From Yoonia sp. (GTDB taxonomy: Bacteria > Pseudomonadota > Alphaproteobacteria > Rhodobacterales > Rhodobacteraceae), in assembly GCA_028822885.1 (NCBI GenBank), contig JAPKCP010000036.1, positions 1-15,602 on the forward strand: DNA of 15,602 nt. The letters run 5' to 3'. Under the pieces are notes generated by a model. The model was not told the DNA's origin. It did no database searches and worked only from the letters and a program-made list of their open reading frames with translations. The position numbers and the translations under genes were made by a program. Shown here piece by piece: positions 7,435-14,769 of the stretch (position 1 is the stretch's first letter; every line of letters begins with the position of its first letter).

Positions 7435-8409
7435 TTAGCTGCCCAAGTTCTGGGATATGCCGTAGATTGATGGTCCGATCAAGATGACCAGAAGCGGTGG
7501 CACCGTCAACATCATCGTAGCCAGCGTCATCTTTGTTGGCAGCTTGTTCGCGGCTTCTTCAGCACGCATCACACGTTTGTCCCTCATTTCAGAGCCATAG
7601 ACCCGCAGCGCGTCGGAAATTGATGTACCAAACTGTTGGGACTGCACCAAAACGGTCACAAAACTGGTGATGTCTTGAACACCGCACCGTTCAGCCATGT
7701 CCTTTAGCACAGACCCTTTGTCCTTACCGGCTTTCATCTCGTGGCTGACCACTTCAAATTCACCAGCCAGATCAGGAAAACCTGATTTCAGCTCGCTCGA
7801 TACACGGATGATGGACTGGTCAAGAGACTGACCCGCTTCAACACACACTAGCATCATATCAAGGCAATCTGGAAAACCGTTCGTGATCGCCTCGTGACGC
7901 TCTGCCTGTCGGCGCGTCACCCAATATTTTGGCATCATGTAAAATGCACCACCGGGAAGCAGGACCCACATCAGTAGATCTTTGGTTTCAACGTCAGCAC
8001 CGCCCGAATTCATCATAGCATAAACTGCACCGATAATCAGCCCGATCACACCCAACAAAAACTGAGCAAAATGGTACGTGCGAACGGCGTTTTTGCCTTG
8101 GTAGCCCGCCTGCATCAGTTTCAGCTTCACAGCACTGAAATCTTCTTCGTTCTGTGGTTCAAGGAAGTTGGCATATTTTTCAAGCTGATCACGTCCCGAA
8201 GCTGCGCGTAGCTTCTCAGGCTTGCCCGGTATCTTTTGAACAGTGCGGGTGTTTACCCGCAGCTTGTCCAACGGATCGGCTTGCTTTTTAAGGAGGACAG
8301 GCAATGTCATCAGGATCATCATGAACCCAAGCGCACCGACTAACATCAGTGGGCCAAATGGCCCAAGCATGTCTTCGATCATGAGTTTGGCGTTATCAAA
8401 GAATTCCAT
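7435..8409 (-). CDS. tadC: Tad inner-membrane platform protein TadC
   Basis: An integral inner-membrane protein of the type II secretion F (GspF/PilC) family, 324 aa. With TadB it forms the platform on which the CpaF ATPase acts to extend the Flp pilus. Transmembrane segments are visible at about 18-40, 112-132, 145-160 and 295-320. The cytoplasmic T2SSF domain spans about 175-290, with the characteristic FPDCLDMMLVCVEAGQSLDQ region (179-198) and QSQQFGTSISDALRVYGSEM (257-276). The start is ATG at 8409, and its GAGGT Shine-Dalgarno overlaps the TGA stop of tadB 8 bp away, suggesting coupled translation. Confidence 0.93.
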   Translation of the reverse strand: MEFFDNAKLMIEDMLGPFGPLMLVGALGFMMILMTLPVLLKKQADPLDKLRVNTRTVQKIPGKPEKLRAASGRDQLEKYANFLEPQNEEDFSAVKLKLMQAGYQGKNAVRTYHFAQFLLGVIGLIIGAVYAMMNSGGADVETKDLLMWVLLPGGAFYMMPKYWVTRRQAERHEAITNGFPDCLDMMLVCVEAGQSLDQSIIRVSSELKSGFPDLAGEFEVVSHEMKAGKDKGSVLKDMAERCGVQDITSFVTVLVQSQQFGTSISDALRVYGSEMRDKRVMRAEEAANKLPTKMTLATMMLTVPPLLVILIGPSIYGISQNLGS

Positions 8410-8417
8410 GTTAGACC

Positions 8418-9383
8418 TCAGACCTTTATGTTCACGAGTGAGCGCATGACGATCATGTTCACGATTAAGAACGCAGCAACGATGAGACAGGCGGGGATAA
8501 AGACATCTGTTTCCATGACTTCATCGAAATAGCCGGGTTGAATGACATTGATGGTGATCAATGCCAGAATTGGGAATGCTGACAGCAGTTTACCTGACCA
8601 TTGTGCTTCAGCGGTGATGGCTTTTACCCGGCGAAACAGGCGGAATCGCGCCCGGATCACTTGTGCTAATCCATGCAGAATTTCAGCCAAGTTACCACCA
8701 GATTGCTGCTGGATCGTCACAGCTACGGCGAGAAAGCGCATGTCTTGCATGTCCAGCCGTTCGGCCATCGCTTTAAGGGTTTCGCCCATATCGCGACCAT
8801 ATGCGACCTCGTCTGAAATCATGCCCATCTCGGTGCCAAGCGGATCTGCGATTTCTTTTGCCACGATCTGGATCGCAGATGAAAATGGATGCCCAACTCG
8901 TAGGGATCGGACCATCAGTTCAACTGCTTCTGGCAGTTGTTCTTCGATCATCGACATACGTTTGTTGGCTTTGCGCCCAATCCACATGTAAACTCCGCCA
9001 ATCCCCATCCCAACAGACACGAAAGAGCGCACAAGTGGTTCAACCTCGGTACCAACAGTCAAACCGATAAACGCCGCAACGCTGGCGCCACCCATTACCA
9101 TGATCAGCTGCATCGGTGAGAATGCGATGTTCGCTTTTTGGGCTTTAGACGCCAAAATCGAATAAAGCGGAATGCTTTGCGATTTCATGTGCTGCGTCAT
9201 TTCCTTGCGCAGCTGTTCCAGAACCTGTTCGCGCTGGCCGCCTTTTTCAAGCAGGGCCAAACGACGGTTCATTTTGTTGTCAAGTTGGACAGATTTGCCG
9301 AAAATCAATAAATACGCGCCCTGTACCAGTAGTAAGACTGCAACAAAGATGACGACATAAATGACGGGTTGTGCTGAAATCAT
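8418..9383 (-). CDS. tadB: Tad inner-membrane platform protein TadB
   Basis: A 321-aa T2SSF-family integral membrane protein, the partner of TadC in the Tad secretion platform. Hydrophobic segments are visible at about 7-29, 90-111, 117-136, 266-283 and 293-314. The conserved cytoplasmic domain (about 150-262) includes LPEAVELMVRSLRVGHPF (150-167) and the QQQSGGNLAEIL motif (225-236) typical of TadB/GspF proteins. The ATG at 9383 follows the cpaF stop by 5 bp and has a GGAG/AAGG Shine-Dalgarno within the end of cpaF. It looks complete. Confidence 0.94.
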   Translation of the reverse strand: MISAQPVIYVVIFVAVLLLVQGAYLLIFGKSVQLDNKMNRRLALLEKGGQREQVLEQLRKEMTQHMKSQSIPLYSILASKAQKANIAFSPMQLIMVMGGASVAAFIGLTVGTEVEPLVRSFVSVGMGIGGVYMWIGRKANKRMSMIEEQLPEAVELMVRSLRVGHPFSSAIQIVAKEIADPLGTEMGMISDEVAYGRDMGETLKAMAERLDMQDMRFLAVAVTIQQQSGGNLAEILHGLAQVIRARFRLFRRVKAITAEAQWSGKLLSAFPILALITINVIQPGYFDEVMETDVFIPACLIVAAFLIVNMIVMRSLVNIKV

Positions 9384-9388
9384 GGACC

Positions 9389-10840
9389 TTACTCCGCAAC
9401 CATTGGTTCAAAGATAGCTGGCGGCAAATCGTAGCCCCACAGCTTAAAGCGGTCAGAATAGGCCGACCGCACGCCAGTGGCCGTAAAGTGGCCGATAATT
9501 TTGTTGTCAGGCGTCAGACCCACACGCTGGAAACGGAACACTTCCTGCATGGAAATAACGTCACCTTCCATACCGGTAATTTCAGTAATTGAGGTCATGC
9601 GACGTGATCCATCCTGCAATCGAGATGCCTGCACGATCAAATTCACAGCTGAAGAAATTTGGGAGCGAACAGCTTTTAGTGGCATTTCAATGCCTGCCAT
9701 CGCGATCATGTTTTCCAGACGCGAAATACCATCACGCGCGTTGTTGGCGTGGATTGTCGTCATTGATCCATCGTGGCCTGTGTTCATCGCTTGCAACATG
9801 TCGATTACTTCTTCGCCACGTGTTTCACCCACGATGATCCGGTCTGGACGCATCCGTAGTGCGTTTTTCAGACAGTCGCGCGGGGACACCTCACCTTTGC
9901 CTTCAACGTTTGGTGGACGCGATTCCATCCGACCAACGTGTGCCTGCTGGAGCTGGAGTTCCGCTGTATCCTCGATTGTGAGGATACGTTCGTTGTTATC
10001 AATGAACGATGACAATGCGTTCAGGGTTGTGGTTTTACCGGACCCCGTACCGCCAGATACGATGATATTAAGGCGTGTAGCCACAGCAGCCTGCAAGTAT
10101 GCGGCCATTTCTTCAGTAAAGGCACCAAACCGCACGAGGTCTTCGATCCCAAGCTTGTCCTTCTTAAACTTACGAATGGACACCAGTGATCCATCAACCG
10201 CCACGGGAGGAACCATGGCGTTGAAACGCGATCCGTCTTGCAGGCGCGCATCGACGTAAGGGTTACTTTCGTCAACACGACGGCCCACAGCGGATACGAT
10301 TTTGTCGATGATCCGCATCAGGTGTTTTTCGTCTTTGAAAGTCACATCGCTAAGTTCAAGTTTACCGTCTCGCTCCACAAAGATCTGTTGGGAGCCGTTC
10401 ACTAGGATATCGTTTACCGTGTCATCCTTCAAAAGTATCTCAAGGGGGCCAAGGCCGGTGACTTCGAAGTACAAATCTTGCGTCAGGGTTAGGCGTTCTT
10501 CACGGTTAAGAACGATGCCCATTTCATCAAGCGTTTCGGCGGCAATGGCGTCAATTTCCGCGCGCAAATCTGCCTCAGTGGCGGTTTCCAGAGCGGCAAG
10601 GTTGAGACTATCGAGGAGGGCTTTGTGCAGCTCTACCTTGATTTCGCTCAAGCGGACTTTGCGCCGTTTTTCCTTGTCGGCAGCGGCAACATCAACGACA
10701 GCCTCAAGTGGCATGGCGCGCATGAGGGACTTTTTTTGGGTCGGTTCCTTGACCGGATCAGGGACTGCGACCAAATTGGCCTTGCCACCTATCTTCGTGG
10801 TATCGCCACCGGCGCCGGGCTTTTTGTACTTAGAAAACAT
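9389..10840 (-). CDS. cpaF: Tad secretion ATPase CpaF/TadA
   Basis: This hexameric cytoplasmic ATPase of the GspE/VirB11 superfamily powers Flp pilus assembly, and in some Tad systems retraction as well. It is 483 aa, the usual length. Visible motifs are Walker A GGTGSGKT (263-270), an Asp-box-like TIEDTAELQLQ (288-298), Walker B region RMRPDRIIVGETRGEE (329-344) and the His box TTIHANNARD (361-370). The N-terminal 60 residues are charged and low in conservation, followed by an all-alpha domain and the LGPLEILLKDDTVNDILVNG segment (130-149) typical of CpaF. The start is ATG at 10840 with a GGAAGGAAG Shine-Dalgarno, 17 bp after cpaE. All catalytic elements are present, so it should be active. 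Confidence 0.96.
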   Translation of the reverse strand: MFSKYKKPGAGGDTTKIGGKANLVAVPDPVKEPTQKKSLMRAMPLEAVVDVAAADKEKRRKVRLSEIKVELHKALLDSLNLAALETATEADLRAEIDAIAAETLDEMGIVLNREERLTLTQDLYFEVTGLGPLEILLKDDTVNDILVNGSQQIFVERDGKLELSDVTFKDEKHLMRIIDKIVSAVGRRVDESNPYVDARLQDGSRFNAMVPPVAVDGSLVSIRKFKKDKLGIEDLVRFGAFTEEMAAYLQAAVATRLNIIVSGGTGSGKTTTLNALSSFIDNNERILTIEDTAELQLQQAHVGRMESRPPNVEGKGEVSPRDCLKNALRMRPDRIIVGETRGEEVIDMLQAMNTGHDGSMTTIHANNARDGISRLENMIAMAGIEMPLKAVRSQISSAVNLIVQASRLQDGSRRMTSITEITGMEGDVISMQEVFRFQRVGLTPDNKIIGHFTATGVRSAYSDRFKLWGYDLPPAIFEPMVAE

Positions 10841-10857
10841 TTGTTTCTTCCTTCCCC

Positions 10858-12102
10858 TCAGCCTTCAACGGCTTCAGTGGCACCAACTTCATGAACTGAC
10901 TTCGCGAGTTTTGCGATTTCTTTGCGTAATGCATTTTTGGGGAGACCGGCTGCGAGCGGCAGTCCGTGGTCCGCGTTTTGCGCGACAGGCTTTCCGCCAT
11001 CAGGCATCATCACGTCAAGACTGATACCAAGGCTTTCTGCTAACCGCTTAATTCTTGATTTCCCGTTCATATCGGTGAAGCCGGGCGCACGATTAAGGAC
11101 AAATCTTATCTTATCGAACGGAAGGTCCTCAGATTGCAGCGCGCGTTTCATCCGCAACGTGTTCTGGGCAGACCGCATATCGAGTTCGATCACCCCAAAA
11201 TAGACGTGGGCGGCTTCCAGGACAGTTTGCGACCATTCAACCATTGTTGTTGGCATGTCGATAATAACATAGTCAAAGTGGCTAGCCGCCAAATCCATAA
11301 TGCGCTGGATGTCTTCGGGACCAACAAGATCGAGTGGGATCATATCGAATGGGGCGGTAAGAACGTGCAGTTTTTCATCATAGGTGGACATGGCCTGCAT
11401 GAACGATTCGCCGTCCATTGATTCAGTGTCTGTCAATAATTCAACGATGGTTTCACGGCGTGGCAGGTCAAGATATGTCGATGTTGTTCCAAACTGAAAG
11501 TCGAAATCCAGAAGACAAACTTTGGGTGCATTGCCCTTATCAAGGGTAGCCAATTCCCAAGCAAGGTTCACGGCCAATGTTGTCGCACCAATGCCACCAG
11601 ACATGCCGTGGACTGGAATGATCACACCATTCTTGCCGCCGCCGGGTTTTTTACGCGGCGCATTACTCTGATCGGGGCTTGCGGCCATCACTTCTGGCGG
11701 TGTCAGAACACGGTCAATCGCTCGGGCAAGTTCATTTTCAGGAAGCGGGTAGGGGACAAATTCATCGCCGCCCTCGCGTAACAGACTGTGCAACGCGGCG
11801 GGGCTGACGTCCTCAGTGATGAGGATCACCTTGATGCCTTTGGCTTTTGCGCCTGAAATAATCTGGCTGATCAAAGAAAGCCGATCTTCGTCTTCTTGAT
11901 CCATCGCGATAGTTAGAAACTTAAGTGATGCAGCATCAGGTTGTGCAAGGAACGGGATTGCATCTTCAAACGACAAATCACCCCATTGTTCACCTAGTGC
12001 GGCTTCCATGTCTTCAATCAACAGATCAAAAATCTGAACGTCACGGCTAACGGTACAGGCGACAATTGGCTGTGTTTCGTGCTGCAAAACTGCGCTGCTC
12101 AT
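10858..12102 (-). CDS. cpaE: Pilus assembly protein CpaE/TadZ (MinD/ParA-like, receiver-like N-terminus)
   Basis: A 414-aa cytoplasmic protein that in Tad systems directs the pilus machine to its cellular site. The N-terminal part (about 10-135) resembles a receiver domain that lacks a proper phosphoacceptor arrangement. The C-terminal part (about 155-405) is a MinD/ParA-type ATPase fold. The deviant P-loop reads GMSGGIGATT (166-175) with Ala where ParA/MinD proteins have the catalytic Lys. The Walker A' strand LLDFDFQFG (197-205) and the Walker B-like YVIIDMP (278-284) are kept. Loss of the P-loop lysine is common among CpaE/TadZ proteins, so this is not evidence of decay. The ATG at 12102 has GAGGA about 10 nt upstream. 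A 261-bp gap with two inverted repeats separates it from the ompA-like gene, so transcription may be modulated or restarted here. Confidence 0.92.
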   Translation of the reverse strand: MSSAVLQHETQPIVACTVSRDVQIFDLLIEDMEAALGEQWGDLSFEDAIPFLAQPDAASLKFLTIAMDQEDEDRLSLISQIISGAKAKGIKVILITEDVSPAALHSLLREGGDEFVPYPLPENELARAIDRVLTPPEVMAASPDQSNAPRKKPGGGKNGVIIPVHGMSGGIGATTLAVNLAWELATLDKGNAPKVCLLDFDFQFGTTSTYLDLPRRETIVELLTDTESMDGESFMQAMSTYDEKLHVLTAPFDMIPLDLVGPEDIQRIMDLAASHFDYVIIDMPTTMVEWSQTVLEAAHVYFGVIELDMRSAQNTLRMKRALQSEDLPFDKIRFVLNRAPGFTDMNGKSRIKRLAESLGISLDVMMPDGGKPVAQNADHGLPLAAGLPKNALRKEIAKLAKSVHEVGATEAVEG

Positions 12103-12211
12103 TAGCTAAATCCTCATCATTGCGGGTTTATTCCGGTGATGCAGAGCAGTCTTCGTATGCCCTTGATCAGCCGGCCCACACAGCCCGTGCGGAGAAATCC
12201 CTATGATGCGG

Positions 12212-12247
12212 TTTTGGCCCTCAATGGTGTCGAGATTGGGGCCAAAA
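12212..12247. repeat. Inverted repeat in the cpaE leader region (TTTTGGCCC / GGGCCAAAA)
   Basis: Two perfect 9-bp arms at 12212-12220 and 12239-12247 enclose a second short pair (CAAT/ATTG), giving a 9+4 bp stem with one bulged base and a 9-nt loop. It lies 110 bp upstream of the cpaE start. The T run is at the 5' side and no T run follows the stem on either strand, so it does not look like an intrinsic terminator. It could be an mRNA stability or processing hairpin, or a protein-binding site. Confidence 0.55.
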
Positions 12248-12295
12248 GATTGTCTTTGTGCGATAACTCGCAACGATCATGGCTATTCTTAAACG

Positions 12296-12329
12296 TTGTT
12301 GACGCAACCCTTACAGATTGCGTCAACAA
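12296..12329. repeat. 12-bp perfect inverted repeat upstream of cpaE (operator or mRNA hairpin)
   Basis: The arms TTGTTGACGCAA (12296-12307) and TTGCGTCAACAA (12318-12329) are exact reverse complements separated by 10 bp. The outer half-site to half-site geometry would suit a dimeric regulator on DNA, and the transcript would also form a stable hairpin. It lies 35 bp past the ompA-like stop and about 194 bp upstream of cpaE. No U-tract follows in either direction. The octamer TGACGCAA from this arm recurs at 14557-14564 upstream of rcpA. Confidence 0.6.
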
Positions 12330-12363
12330 ATTTCGTACAAAAAGAGTGTTTTGGAAGGTGAGA

Positions 12364-13059
12364 TTAACCTCCGTTGCCACCACTATTGTTGCCACCACCG
12401 CCTGCAGTCGCGCCACCTGATGCAGACGGGGCGGTTGTAGCGGTTACAGTTGATGTTGGTGCTGCACTTGCGACGTATTCGCGGAAGATAACTTGTGCGT
12501 ATCTGCCGTTCAGCTCAGAGCCGTCACTGTCAACAAATCCAGATACTTCCGTGAGCGTGCGCCTGTTGCGGCGTTCCATTGCTTGTGTGGAAACGAGTGG
12601 CTGTTCTTCGCCAAATGATACAACCGCTTCCAAACGGGTACGGCTGATGCCTTGTGAGGACAGGAACGACACAACGGCCTGCGCGCGGCGCAGACCAAGA
12701 CGACGGTTGTAAGCACTCGAACCGACAAGGTCGGTATGGCCGAACACCTTAAAGCGTATTTCTGGAAACTGTTTTATCCAGCTTGCCTGTTGGGTTAGTG
12801 TCGCACGTGCGGAGTTGTCCAAAGTGGCAGAGTTGAATGCAAAAGTTACAGTCGATTCGACTTCGGATGAGAACCGGCGCTGCAAGTTAATGGCTAACCC
12901 GCTCTGACCCGTTTGGGCCAAGTGGTTGTTCATTGTCGCGTTGCCGAAGTTTCCGTTATCGAGTGTAGACCCGAGGGGGCTATCAAATGCCCCGCCCGAA
13001 GTTTGGTCACATGCTGCGAGGAAAGCCAGTGCAACAATAGCTGTCAAATAAATTTTCAT
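12364..13059 (-). CDS. OmpA-family lipoprotein of the Tad locus
   Basis: An outer-membrane-associated lipoprotein with a peptidoglycan-binding OmpA C-terminal domain, 231 aa. The signal sequence ends in the lipobox LAAC (Cys17). The OmpA domain spans about 68-172 and shows the typical VTFAFNSATLD start, FGHTD (106-110), YNRRLGLRRAQAVVSFL (117-133) and ERRNRRT (162-168). The C-terminal 30 residues are Ser/Thr/Ala followed by a Gly/Asn-rich low-complexity tail, probably disordered. Tad loci of this group often carry such a gene between secretin and CpaE; a role in anchoring the secretin to the cell wall is likely but inferred. A TTG at 13077 overlaps the rcpA stop in frame. I prefer the ATG at 13059 because it starts directly at the signal peptide and has AGAGGGA about 9 nt upstream. 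Confidence 0.9.
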   Translation of the reverse strand: MKIYLTAIVALAFLAACDQTSGGAFDSPLGSTLDNGNFGNATMNNHLAQTGQSGLAINLQRRFSSEVESTVTFAFNSATLDNSARATLTQQASWIKQFPEIRFKVFGHTDLVGSSAYNRRLGLRRAQAVVSFLSSQGISRTRLEAVVSFGEEQPLVSTQAMERRNRRTLTEVSGFVDSDGSELNGRYAQVIFREYVASAAPTSTVTATTAPSASGGATAGGGGNNSGGNGG

Positions 13060-13073
13060 TGGATCATTCCCTC

Positions 13074-14504
13074 TCAATCGTCCAGCACGTAGCCGTAAGA
13101 CCCGCTAAAGTCTTGTCTGGCAACTTCAGCGGCGCCACCGGATGTTGGTGCATTACTTGCGGCAACACGGCCAAACAGGAACAATTCACGTTCGGTCGGT
13201 GGACGCACACGGTCGGTTGGCAAGGCAAGTGCTTCACCGCGTGTTGGTGTCACAAGATGTGGTGTTACGATGATAACCAGCTCTGTTTGACGCCGCGCAT
13301 ATTCTGCACTGCGAAACAGGGACCCAAGCACAGGCACATCGCCCAACCAAGGCACCTGACCGTTCAGATCCGTGAAGTCATCTGACAACAAACCCGCAAT
13401 CGCGAAACTTTCGCCGTCGCGCATTTCCACTGTCGTTGACGTTTCACGCCGCTGAAAAGCGTCGATACTGAAACCACCAGCTGTAATCCCATTGGATGGG
13501 TCGATGGACGAGACTGAAGCCGTTAGCTGCAGGTTGATAATGTCTTGATCAACAACCGTTGGAATGAAGTTCAGTTCAACACCAAACGGCTTATATTCAA
13601 CGCTGATTGACCCATTGTCTTGGGACGTTGGCACTGGATATTCACCACCAGCAAGGAACTTTGCCTCTTGGCCACTGAGGGCTGTCAGGTTTGGTTCTGC
13701 CAAAGTGCGCACCACACCACGGCTTTCCAAGGCTTCCAGCAGGATGCCAACTTCAAGGCCGCCTGCGTTAAACCCAAACAGGAATGCCCCGCTGTTATCG
13801 TTTGCGCCGGGAATCGTGCCACCACTGAAGGCGCCCCCGATTGCACTGGAGGTATTCAATGTGCCTGTTCCCGCCGAAACACCCAAATCGCCGCCAAGGC
13901 CTGTGCCCTGAACCCCGAGTGAGGATGACAAGGATTTGCTCACTGACCGCTGCATTTCTGCAAAACGTACTTTTAACATCACCTGCTGTGTGCCACCAAC
14001 AACCATAAGGTTAGAGACGCGCTCTGGTGCATAGCGATTGGCCAGCTCTAGCGCGCGGTCTAGACGGGCGATGGATGATACCGTTCCTGATAGAACAATC
14101 CCGTCATTGGCTGTGCGGACTTCAATCGGCTCACCCGGAAGGATTTGTTCCAGACGTTCCTTGAATTCAGCGATGTCGGGGGTCACGTGGACCTCAACAT
14201 TTGTGATCAACCGGCCGTCAGCACCCAAAAGGGTCAGTGTGGTACGGCCAGGTTCCTTACCAAGCACATAGATTGTACGATCTGATAAAGACGAGATGTC
14301 GGCGATGCCGGGGTTCGCAATGGATAGTTCCGTAAAAGCAGAGTCACTCTCAACAACTACGGCACGGTTCATCGGCACTTGCAGTGCACTTGAGGTTGCT
14401 CCGCGTAAAACGCGTAGTGTTTCTGCAGCACTTGTGGTTGGTACTGTCGCATACGACAACGCCAAGCCCGCAAGAGCGGCCCTGAAAATATTCGAATATG
14501 TCAT
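13074..14504 (-). CDS. rcpA: Tad outer-membrane secretin RcpA/CpaC
   Basis: This protein forms the outer-membrane channel through which the Flp pilus passes. It is 476 aa. A cleavable signal peptide is visible (hydrophobic core about 8-20, likely cleavage near TSA-A at 25-26). A pilus-secretin N-terminal domain covers about 40-108 and a BON-like domain about 112-170. The secretin domain follows, with VVRTLAEPNLTALSGQEAKF (264-283) and the C-terminal signature VPWLGDVPVLGSLFRS (384-399) then TELVIIVTPHLV (407-418). A Gly/Ser-rich segment at 200-245 probably corresponds to the gate region. The ATG at 14504 has GGAG/AGGCAGG upstream. It is separated from cpaB by 265 bp that contain several candidate regulatory sites. 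Its stop lies 14 bp before the ompA-like gene's preferred start, so those two are co-transcribed. Confidence 0.95.
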   Translation of the reverse strand: MTYSNIFRAALAGLALSYATVPTTSAAETLRVLRGATSSALQVPMNRAVVVESDSAFTELSIANPGIADISSLSDRTIYVLGKEPGRTTLTLLGADGRLITNVEVHVTPDIAEFKERLEQILPGEPIEVRTANDGIVLSGTVSSIARLDRALELANRYAPERVSNLMVVGGTQQVMLKVRFAEMQRSVSKSLSSSLGVQGTGLGGDLGVSAGTGTLNTSSAIGGAFSGGTIPGANDNSGAFLFGFNAGGLEVGILLEALESRGVVRTLAEPNLTALSGQEAKFLAGGEYPVPTSQDNGSISVEYKPFGVELNFIPTVVDQDIINLQLTASVSSIDPSNGITAGGFSIDAFQRRETSTTVEMRDGESFAIAGLLSDDFTDLNGQVPWLGDVPVLGSLFRSAEYARRQTELVIIVTPHLVTPTRGEALALPTDRVRPPTERELFLFGRVAASNAPTSGGAAEVARQDFSGSYGYVLDD

Positions 14505-14532
14505 GGTGACCTGCCTCTCCGATCACGCCTCA

Positions 14533-14547
14533 TTGAATGGGTCTTAA
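14533..14547 (+). promoter_or_regulatory. CtrA-type box candidate upstream of rcpA
   Basis: TTGAATGGGTCTTAAC matches the alphaproteobacterial CtrA full-site consensus TTAA-N7-TTAAC with one mismatch (TTGA for the first TTAA). It lies 29 bp upstream of the rcpA ATG. The match is seen in the sequence; CtrA control is inference. Caulobacter pilus genes are CtrA-dependent, which makes it plausible. The position so close to the start could mean repression or a promoter immediately upstream. Confidence 0.35.
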
Positions 14548-14568
14548 CGCCCGATGTGACGCAACGAT

Positions 14569-14602
14569 GCATTGCTTGGACATTTATTGCAAGAATCAAT
14601 GC
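14569..14602. repeat. Imperfect dyad with an internal GANTC site upstream of rcpA
   Basis: GCATTG (14569-14574) pairs with CAATGC (14597-14602), and the inner CTTG/CAAG pair extends it past a 3-nt bulge. A GAATC at 14593-14597 is a GANTC site, the target of the alphaproteobacterial cell-cycle methylase CcrM. A single GANTC in a gap of this size is expected by chance, so this is a weak element. Confidence 0.3.
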
Positions 14603-14620
14603 GTTGGAGATCAGTCCTTA

Positions 14621-14629
14621 TGTGGATAA
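14621..14629 (+). promoter_or_regulatory. Perfect DnaA-box consensus (TGTGGATAA) upstream of rcpA
   Basis: TGTGGATAA is the exact reverse complement of the DnaA box TTATCCACA. A perfect 9-mer is expected about 0.1 times in a window this size on both strands, and here it falls in non-coding sequence 117 bp upstream of rcpA. There is only one box and no AT-rich unwinding region, so it is not an origin. DnaA acting as a transcription factor is possible but unproven. Confidence 0.35.
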
Positions 14630-14713
14630 CTGGCAACAGATAGCAGGCACTGTCCTGCTCTGACACACCATGAAGTGGGACGCTGTGTTAGTGGTACAAG
14701 ATCACGGATGGAA

Positions 14714-14744
14714 ATGGGTACTACCTTGAACAAGTAGCACCCAT
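14714..14744 (-). terminator. Hairpin after cpaB (attenuator or terminator candidate)
   Basis: On the minus-strand transcript ATGGGTGCTAC and GTAGTACCCAT form an 11-bp stem including one G-U pair, with a 9-nt loop, 25 nt past the cpaB stop. Only three U residues follow the stem, so termination would be partial at best. The wobble pair is G-U only in minus-strand RNA (A-C on the other strand), which suits a function in cpaB read-through or in protecting the cpaB 3' end. Confidence 0.45.
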
Positions 14745-14769
14745 CTAAGGTTTTGGGTTATTTGTTTTG

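Noticed and set aside
9477..10259. 260-codon open frame on the plus strand
   Set aside because: It is entirely antisense to cpaF, has low-complexity composition typical of a shadow frame, and shows no domain. The same holds for the other plus-strand open frames, such as 6024-6686 and 10302-11024.
11578..11607. CpaE P-loop lacking the usual lysine as a sign of a dead protein
   Set aside because: Many CpaE/TadZ proteins have a deviant P-loop; the other nucleotide-site elements and the full length are kept.
12212..12247. Intrinsic terminator
   Set aside because: The T run is on the wrong side of the stem and neither strand has a T-tract after it.
12136..12420. Plus-strand open frame covering the ompA-cpaE gap
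   Set aside because: It runs into the 3' end of the ompA-like gene, has no good ribosome binding site or recognisable domain, and the gap is better explained by inverted repeats.
12367..12420. Short tandem repeat at the ompA-like 3' end
   Set aside because: It is an imperfect Gly/Asn codon-rich coding tail rather than a true tandem DNA repeat.
14621..14629. DnaA box as part of a replication origin
   Set aside because: Only a single box, no neighbouring boxes, no AT-rich unwinding element and no origin-linked genes.
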